The notes under the pieces are model-generated. The model ran no database searches and was not told where the DNA came from. It saw nothing but the letters and a program-made list of their open reading frames with translations. Position numbers and translations under genes: made by a program. A stretch of DNA of 12,370 nucleotides from Chitinophagaceae bacterium UBA2467 (lineage in GTDB: Bacteria > Bacteroidota > Bacteroidia > Chitinophagales > Chitinophagaceae): contig DDPN01000070.1 in NCBI GenBank assembly GCA_002342205.1, positions 3,628 to 15,997 on the forward strand, read 5' to 3'. Positions 6,590-12,370 of the stretch are shown one piece after another (the first letter of the stretch is position 1; the number at the start of each line of letters is the position of its first letter).

Positions 6590-8232
6590 GAAGTTTGCTA
6601 AAAAGTAAATTAGTTTTTGCTTTGATTCTTGCAGGACTTTACATGCCTGTTTTTGGACAGCAGAGAACCGTCTCTGTTGATAGTATTGCTGCAACACCAG
6701 ACACTACTAAAATTGAAATAATTGGAGCAGATCGATTGACTCTACTTAAGGTCAACGACACTACCTCATTACAAATACTTGCTGGACATGTTCGCCTCAA
6801 ACAAGGAAAAGCTTTTTTCTTTTGTGATAGTTGTGTCTTAAATAATAGCGGAAAGATATTTGAAGCCTGGAAAGATGTACAAATCAAAGATGGAGACAGC
6901 ATTCAGGTCAATGCAAAACATTTACGATACCTGATTGACAAAAAACTAGCCTATTTGGATGGCGGCGTAAAATTAACCGATCAAAAATCGATTTTGACCA
7001 CACCTGATTTGGAATACAACTTGAACACCGATATTGGATTTTATACCAATGGAGGCCGCGTCGTCAATAAAAAAACAGTATTAACTAGCCGTGAAGGATA
7101 CTATTATGCTTCCTTAAAAGAAATTTACTTTAAGAAGGACGTCAATTTAAATGACCCGGCTTATAAAATAAAAACAGATTCTCTTTTATATAATACGTCA
7201 ACGCAAACCAACCGGTTTATCGCTAAAACAATTATCACAGATAGTACTGGAAGACAAATTGAAACCCAGGATGGTTACTACCGTGGAGGAAAAGCAGAAT
7301 TTGGCATGAGGCCAATCGTAAAGGATGGAGCCACCACAGTAATCGGAGATCGCATTGCCTTTAATGACAGTACAGGAACCTCACAAGCAATTGGAAATGT
7401 CATTGTCACTGACACTGCGCAAGGAACAACACTCATCACCAATCAGCTATTTAGAGAAAATAAAGGCAATCGTACACTTGCCACAGGAAAACCTTTATTA
7501 ATTATCAAACAAGAATCCGATTCACTTTTTTTAACAGCCGATACAATTTTTTCGGCGTCGATCACCCCTGAACCCATTAATCAAAATAGCAAAGACAGTA
7601 CAAAAGGAGAAAAAAGTAAATCGCTGGTAAAAGGAACAAAAAATGTGGTTCTTAATAAATCAGACAGCACATTGCGATATATAGAGGCTTTTCACCACGT
7701 TAAAATTTATTCGGACTCTTTACAAGCTGTTTGCGATAGCCTCTATTATTCGGATAAAGATTCAATATTCAGGCTCCTTTACAGCCCAATTGTATGGTCA
7801 AAAGAGAGTCAAATTACAGGGGATACTATTTGGCTATATACGCGAAATAAAAAAGCAGAGAGAATGAAAGTGTACGAGAATAGTATGCTGATCAGCGAAT
7901 TGGAAAAGGAAATTTATAATCAAATTGGATCCATCCGGATGGAGGCCCTATTTACAGAGGGATCTATAGACTCTGTACGTGCATTTGGGAACGCACAAAC
8001 AATCTATTATTTACAAGACGAAGACAGTGCCTATACGGGTATAAACGAGTCGAAAAGTGACATCATTGATATCTATTTTAAAGAAAGAGAGCTGAGCCGT
8101 ATCGTCTTAAGGGGGGCTGTAACCGGGACTGTTTGGCCCATTCAGCAAAAATCTCCTACCGAAATGCGTCTTCCCAAATTCACCTGGGAAGGCCTAAAAA
8201 GACCCAAATCCAAACTTGCTCTTTTGGAGTAA
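6586..8232 (+). CDS. OstA/LptA-like periplasmic LPS-transport protein
   Basis: The fold resembles LptA, whose stacked beta-jellyrolls make the periplasmic bridge that carries LPS from the inner membrane to LptD. The role here is inferred from that fold and from the nearby lptD. The 548-residue product has a signal peptide cleaved near VFG-QQ (about residue 24). An OstA-type N-terminal domain follows, seen as repeating short beta-strands of the form 'G-V-I-x-D-G-D-S-I-x-A'. A Cys-Asp-Ser motif occurs at residue 80 (FFCDSC) and again at residue 383 (AVCDSLYYSD), marking two related units. A polar, Lys/Ser-rich linker around 325-360 joins them. The protein is about three times the length of E. 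coli LptA (185 residues), and several stacked modules in one chain would explain this. It is the last gene of the amidase-mlaD operon. No clear hairpin terminator follows its stop. Confidence 0.85.
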   Translation: MRSLLKSKLVFALILAGLYMPVFGQQRTVSVDSIAATPDTTKIEIIGADRLTLLKVNDTTSLQILAGHVRLKQGKAFFFCDSCVLNNSGKIFEAWKDVQIKDGDSIQVNAKHLRYLIDKKLAYLDGGVKLTDQKSILTTPDLEYNLNTDIGFYTNGGRVVNKKTVLTSREGYYYASLKEIYFKKDVNLNDPAYKIKTDSLLYNTSTQTNRFIAKTIITDSTGRQIETQDGYYRGGKAEFGMRPIVKDGATTVIGDRIAFNDSTGTSQAIGNVIVTDTAQGTTLITNQLFRENKGNRTLATGKPLLIIKQESDSLFLTADTIFSASITPEPINQNSKDSTKGEKSKSLVKGTKNVVLNKSDSTLRYIEAFHHVKIYSDSLQAVCDSLYYSDKDSIFRLLYSPIVWSKESQITGDTIWLYTRNKKAERMKVYENSMLISELEKEIYNQIGSIRMEALFTEGSIDSVRAFGNAQTIYYLQDEDSAYTGINESKSDIIDIYFKERELSRIVLRGAVTGTVWPIQQKSPTEMRLPKFTWEGLKRPKSKLALLE

Positions 8233-8277
8233 AATATTGGTTATTAACACTAAGTGGATACAATTCAGGGGTTAAAA

Positions 8278-8292
8278 ATTTGTAATACAAAT
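8278..8292. promoter_or_regulatory. Perfect 15-bp palindrome upstream of the SusC-type gene
   Basis: ATTTGTA and TACAAAT form perfect 7-base arms around a single central A, in the 183-base gap between the OstA-like gene and the SusC-type gene, 123 bases before the SusC start. The size and symmetry suit a dimeric regulator's operator. A short direct repeat, CCCGAAA at 8310-8316 and 8323-8329, follows. No perfect TAnnTTTG element lies in this gap; the closest is TCGCTTTG at 8348-8355 with one mismatch. Function is inferred only from position, and AT-rich DNA produces such dyads by chance. Confidence 0.3.
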
Positions 8293-8415
8293 AAAATCAA
8301 TACCTTAATCCCGAAATTTGAACCCGAAAAACCTGCTTGCCATTTAATCGCTTTGCGGGTCTTACGGACTTTATATTTTTTTTAACTTGCAATTATTATA
8401 ACCAAACATTCAGCC

Positions 8416-11400
8416 ATGAGAAAAATTCTCCAAGTCCTGTTGGCGTTTAGTTTTCTTCTACTAGTAGTTCCAACTGTAGAAGCCCAGGACAGAACAGTCA
8501 GCGGTACGATTTTGGCCGATGACACTAAATCTCCCCTAACAGGTGTGACCATTCGTGTCAAAGGCACCCGCAGAATCACCCAGACTGATGCAAACGGAAA
8601 GTTCTCTATTCGAGTTAGCACAGGAGAGGTCTTACAAATTTCAAGCGTGGGCTATGAAACAACAGACCTTAAAGTTGGCAACTCAGAAACAATCGGCGTT
8701 AGTTTAAAAACCGCTGACAATACTTTAGGTGAAGTGGTTGTAACCGCAATGGATATTAAGAGAAATCCGAGATCCATGGGTTATTCAACACAAACTTTGA
8801 AAGGAGAAGAAATCCAGGAAACACAACGTGAGAATTTCATTAATGGACTACAAGGTCGTGTTGCAGGTTTGACACTGGATCCTACCTCTGGTATTGCCGG
8901 AGCTTCATCATCCATTGTATTAAGAGGTTTTAATTCCCTTTCTTTAAGTAACCAGCCTCTTTATGTAGTAGATGGTGTTGTAATGGACAACTCGACGATG
9001 AACGAAACATCCTCTGGTGGTGCTACTATTGGTTTAGCGTCTGACCGACCTAACCGTTTTAGTGATTATCAAAACAGGATTGCCGATATTAACCCCAGTG
9101 ATATTGAAAGTATCACGGTACTAAAAGGCCCGGAGGCAACAGCGCTTTACGGAAGTCAGGCAAGCTCTGGTGCAATTATCATCACAACCAGAAAGGCTAA
9201 AACAAACAAGTTTGCAATTCAATACGATAACAGCTTCAGATTTCAGGAGGTAACTCGTTTCCCTGAAACATTAGACACCTATGGCCCAGGTACAAATGGT
9301 TTAGCAGGAACCAGCTTTAGAAGATTTGGACCTGCTTATGCTCCGGGCACTCAGCTTTTTGACAACGTCGGCAACTTCTTCCGCACAGGTACTGCACAGA
9401 CTCACAATTTGGGCGCAGACTTTGGCGTTGGCGAATCTAAATTCAGAGTTTCAGGAAGCTACTTTAACCAACAAGGTGTTGTTCCAAACAATGACTTCCT
9501 TCGTTATAATTTCAGAATATCTAATACCACAAAATTCTTAAAAGGTAAGGTTGACATCACTCCTTCTTTTGCCTATGTAAAGTCAACTAATAACAAAGTA
9601 CTTAGAAGTGCTGGTGGTTTCTTATTAAGTTTATTGGTATGGCCACGTACTAACGATATTCGCTCTTTTGAAAATGACCAAACTGGTGACAAATTAGATC
9701 TGTTTGATAACACTTCTGCAAACGGCGAATATGACAACCCGCTTTGGAACGTTAACAACAACTTTGGCAAGGACGAAGTAGAAAGAAAAACATATACAGT
9801 AGGTGTCAATATCAATCCTTACAAATGGTTAACAATCTCGGGCCGATTTGGATATGACCAATACGATCAGAATGGTTTCATGTTCCTTCACCCCCAATCT
9901 TTCTACCTCAGTGCTGCCAATGGTGGTTCTTTAGATAATTATTGGAGAAAGTATTCTGGATACAACCACACGATTACAGCCACCGCTAAAAAAGATCTTG
10001 GTAAAGGATCATCTATTCGTGTAATGGGTGGAACCATGTGGCAGGATTATACCACTAAAATGTTTGCTGTATACGGATTGAATATTGTAGACTCAGTAGG
10101 TGGACTAAGCAATACAGCTGGTGGAAACGGAAAGATGTACAAAAACGGAAACTTTGTTACAGATAAAGACTTGGCTGTGTTGATGGGTAACTATATGGAC
10201 TCCAATGTAACTCGTCAAAATACACGTCTTCGTTTGAACAGAAACAAGTTTGGCGAATGGAACTATGTAACGCTTCGTCAATTGGCATTTTTTGGAGAGA
10301 TTGCTTATAGTTACAAAAACTACTTGTTTGTTAACTATACACACCGTTTTGAGCAAGCTTCTACACTTCCAGTTCAGAACAGAAATTACAATTACCCTGG
10401 TATGAGTGTTAGTATGATTGTAAGTGATATGATACCAGAGTTAAAAAGAAATAACCTAATCAGTTATTGGAAACTAAGAGCTTCTAGAGCAAGTACTGCT
10501 CGCTTAAATAGCCCCTACTCTACTCAGTCAGTATTTGTAGATAACCAAGCAAGTGGTGGTGGTTACTCCTATGGCTTCTTCAATAACAACGCAGAATTGG
10601 AGCCTGAAAAACAAAATACTTTTGAGTTAGGAACTGAGGTAAGATTGTTCAATAGCCGTTTGAGTGTAGACTTTACTTACTACAATACGCTTAACAAAGG
10701 ACAAATCATCGAAAACTTCCGTCTCAGTTACGGAACAGGATTTGTACTTAATACTCAAAACGCTGGTTCAACCCGTAACAAGGGTATTGAGGTAGTATTA
10801 GACTACAATGTCAAAAAATCAGCTAAGTTCAGCTGGGATATGCGTTTCAACTTCAACCGCATGCGCAACAAAGTGGTTGAATTACCAAAGAGTGTTTCAG
10901 AATATTACATTGCTGATACCTGGCTATATACCGCTCGTGGTGGTATTACCTTGGGAGGTCCAACAACATCTATCACTGGATCTAAGTATTTAAGAAACAA
11001 TGCTGGCCAGGTAATGATTAACCCTGCAAATGGTTTACCAATTACAGATGCTACATTCCGTGTGATTGGAGATAGAAATGCAGACTTTACTACAGGCTGG
11101 ACCAATAATTTCCGTTTTGGAAACTGGAGACTTAGCATGTTGTGGGATTTAAAAGTTGGCGGAGACATTTTCAATGGAACCAACCGTTTCATGACTGTAA
11201 ATGGATTAAGCAAGTATACTGCTGACCGCTGGACACCAAGAGTGGTTACTGGAGTTCTTCGTGATGGTCTAGAAAACTCAGCTACTCCTACGGTGAACAC
11301 AATCAGCATTATTCCTGCGCTGAATGATGCTTACTACACATTGCCAGATGAAGAGTTCATTGAAAGAGATGTAAACTTTTTCCGCTTACGAGACATCACG

Positions 11401-11619
11401 CTCAGCTATACCTTTAAGAAAAACATCATCCGTGGTGTTAAAAATCTGAGTGCTTTTGTAACTGGAAACGATTTGATCTTATTCACAAATTATAGTGGAG
11501 CTGACCCTGCAGTGAATGGTAATACTGCTGCTGGTCGTGGTGTGGGAGCCTTTGGATTTGACTATGGAACCCTAGCTGCACCTCTTCAAGTAAACTTTGG
11601 AGTGAGAGCATCCTTTTAA
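8416..11619 (+). CDS. SusC/RagA-family TonB-dependent outer-membrane receptor
   Basis: SusC proteins are 22-stranded outer-membrane barrels that import oligosaccharides, peptides or similar ligands using TonB energy, with a SusD lipoprotein as lid. The 1067-residue product has a Sec signal peptide ending at VEA-QD (about 23). A CarboxypepD_reg-like beta-sandwich follows at about 27-100, then the TonB box region LGEVVVTAMD (104-113). The plug (about 112-260) carries SIVLRGFNSL, PLYVVDGVVMD and the typical closing ALYGSQASSGAIIITT. The long barrel ends in VNFGVRASF, with a terminal Phe suited to BAM insertion. The length is normal for the family. There is no N-terminal signalling (STN/FecR-interacting) extension, so anti-sigma-factor control of this receptor is unlikely. 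Arg is often coded by CGT here, whereas plsC mostly uses AGA, which may reflect high expression. The substrate cannot be told from the sequence. Confidence 0.95.
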   Translation: MRKILQVLLAFSFLLLVVPTVEAQDRTVSGTILADDTKSPLTGVTIRVKGTRRITQTDANGKFSIRVSTGEVLQISSVGYETTDLKVGNSETIGVSLKTADNTLGEVVVTAMDIKRNPRSMGYSTQTLKGEEIQETQRENFINGLQGRVAGLTLDPTSGIAGASSSIVLRGFNSLSLSNQPLYVVDGVVMDNSTMNETSSGGATIGLASDRPNRFSDYQNRIADINPSDIESITVLKGPEATALYGSQASSGAIIITTRKAKTNKFAIQYDNSFRFQEVTRFPETLDTYGPGTNGLAGTSFRRFGPAYAPGTQLFDNVGNFFRTGTAQTHNLGADFGVGESKFRVSGSYFNQQGVVPNNDFLRYNFRISNTTKFLKGKVDITPSFAYVKSTNNKVLRSAGGFLLSLLVWPRTNDIRSFENDQTGDKLDLFDNTSANGEYDNPLWNVNNNFGKDEVERKTYTVGVNINPYKWLTISGRFGYDQYDQNGFMFLHPQSFYLSAANGGSLDNYWRKYSGYNHTITATAKKDLGKGSSIRVMGGTMWQDYTTKMFAVYGLNIVDSVGGLSNTAGGNGKMYKNGNFVTDKDLAVLMGNYMDSNVTRQNTRLRLNRNKFGEWNYVTLRQLAFFGEIAYSYKNYLFVNYTHRFEQASTLPVQNRNYNYPGMSVSMIVSDMIPELKRNNLISYWKLRASRASTARLNSPYSTQSVFVDNQASGGGYSYGFFNNNAELEPEKQNTFELGTEVRLFNSRLSVDFTYYNTLNKGQIIENFRLSYGTGFVLNTQNAGSTRNKGIEVVLDYNVKKSAKFSWDMRFNFNRMRNKVVELPKSVSEYYIADTWLYTARGGITLGGPTTSITGSKYLRNNAGQVMINPANGLPITDATFRVIGDRNADFTTGWTNNFRFGNWRLSMLWDLKVGGDIFNGTNRFMTVNGLSKYTADRWTPRVVTGVLRDGLENSATPTVNTISIIPALNDAYYTLPDEEFIERDVNFFRLRDITLSYTFKKNIIRGVKNLSAFVTGNDLILFTNYSGADPAVNGNTAAGRGVGAFGFDYGTLAAPLQVNFGVRASF

Positions 11620-11622
11620 CCA

Positions 11623-12370
11623 ATGAAAATCTGCAATATGAAAAATAATATTCTTAATAAACTCATTCTTCCAGCTGCTATCTCAGCACTTACATTTAGC
11701 AGTTGTACAAAAAAGATTGACGATGCATTTGCTAACCCTAATGCATTAACCAAACAACCCGTCGAGGAGCTATTACCTGGTGTTATTTCTAATATGGCCA
11801 TTCAACACTCGGCTAACGGTACTTTATATGGTCCTCAAAATGATGGTCTTTATTTTGGACGATTTGTACAGTTCTGGGCAACAAACTCGACTGGTAATCA
11901 GTACGACCAAATGGGAGACAATTTCATTAACAAGAGTGATGTCATGGGCAGTGTTTGGGCCATGCATTACTATGGTATGGGTGCTAACATCAGCCGTATC
12001 ATTGAATGGGGAACTGAAGAAAAGAAATGGGATTATGTTGGTGTCGCTCAAGCCCTTCGTGCTTGGTCATGGATGACCCTGACAGATGTACACGATGATG
12101 TAATTCTTCGTGAAGCATTTCGCCCTGAGCAACTTGTCTTCAAATACGATCCCCAACCAGACGTTTACGAAGAAGTTAAACGTCTTTGCCATGCTGCCCT
12201 GGCTAATTTGTCAAAAACCGGTGATGGCATGAATCCTGCTAACCTGGCAAGAAGTGACCGTTATGGAAATGGTGGTGATCTTAATCGTTGGAAAAAATTC
12301 ACGTATGGTGTATTAGCAAGAACATTTCATCGCGTAACCAATAAATCCATCTATCAGCCTGATTCCGTTA
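11623..12370 (+). CDS. SusD/RagB-family outer-membrane lipoprotein, 3' truncated by window end
   Basis: SusD proteins sit on the cell surface as the substrate-capturing lid of the SusC channel. Only the first 249 codons are visible and the frame is still open at the window end. A signal peptide with basic start and hydrophobic core ends in a lipobox, LTFSSC, with Cys28 as the lipidation site. The mature part opens with the family-typical DDAFANPNALTKQPVEELLPG. It continues through a helical region with an NxxGNQYDQMGD stretch, then AQALRAWSWMTLTDVHDD, which fits the TPR-like helices. The form without the usual xGD-PY pattern resembles the SusD-like_2 subgroup, often linked to peptides or unknown ligands rather than starch; this assignment is tentative. 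A second ATG at 11638 is an equally reasonable start. Only 3 bases separate it from the SusC stop, so the pair is surely co-transcribed. Confidence 0.9.
   Translation, partial: MKICNMKNNILNKLILPAAISALTFSSCTKKIDDAFANPNALTKQPVEELLPGVISNMAIQHSANGTLYGPQNDGLYFGRFVQFWATNSTGNQYDQMGDNFINKSDVMGSVWAMHYYGMGANISRIIEWGTEEKKWDYVGVAQALRAWSWMTLTDVHDDVILREAFRPEQLVFKYDPQPDVYEEVKRLCHAALANLSKTGDGMNPANLARSDRYGNGGDLNRWKKFTYGVLARTFHRVTNKSIYQPDSV

Noticed and set aside
8233..8277. Possible terminator after the OstA-like gene
   Set aside because: Only a tiny GTTA-T-TAAC dyad is present, with no G:C-rich stem and no T-tract, so a terminator cannot be supported.
10905..11309. 134-codon open frame on the minus strand inside the SusC-type gene
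   Set aside because: It lies wholly antisense to a well-supported gene, has no recognisable domain, and is what codon bias on the plus strand would produce.

Overview
The window most likely comes from a Bacteroidota chromosome, probably near the Chitinophagaceae. The evidence is AT-rich DNA, a SusC/RagA-type TonB receptor followed by a SusD/RagB-type lipoprotein, a Bacteroidota-style LptD with an OstA-like partner, an almost complete lack of Shine-Dalgarno sequences, and two perfect matches to the Bacteroidota -7 promoter element TAnnTTTG. The family placement is an inference from overall look, not from a marker gene.

Layout. (1) Positions 2-199 hold the 3' end of an unrecognised plus-strand gene, followed by about 200 bases of very AT-rich non-coding DNA. 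(2) A tight plus-strand pair at 398-1818 encodes family-1 uracil-DNA glycosylase (ung) and a 1-acylglycerol-3-phosphate acyltransferase (plsC-type), only 2 bases apart. (3) On the minus strand, 1812-4508 encodes LptD, the outer-membrane LPS translocon. Its stop codon overlaps the end of plsC tail to tail. (4) Divergent from lptD, across a short shared promoter region, is a three-gene plus-strand operon at 4593-8232: a zinc N-acetylmuramoyl-L-alanine amidase, an MlaD/MCE-domain lipid-transport protein and a large OstA/LptA-like protein. Both junctions are ATGA overlaps. (5) After a 183-base gap with a small perfect palindrome comes a SusC-type receptor (8416-11619). Three bases later comes a SusD-type lipoprotein, cut by the window end.

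How the genes work together. The central block (acyltransferase, LptD, amidase, MlaD, OstA-like) is an envelope-biogenesis neighbourhood. It covers phospholipid synthesis, LPS bridging and insertion into the outer membrane, inter-membrane lipid trafficking, and peptidoglycan cleavage. The SusC/SusD pair is a separate nutrient-import unit that would bind and take up an oligomeric substrate. No enzyme or regulator that would name the substrate lies inside the window.

No phage, transposon, CRISPR array, tRNA or rRNA was seen, and I found no convincing previously undescribed system. The most useful oddities are the reduced cysteine set of LptD, the repeated CDS-motif architecture of the OstA-like protein, the nearly leaderless promoter arrangements, and the dyad upstream of the SusC gene.
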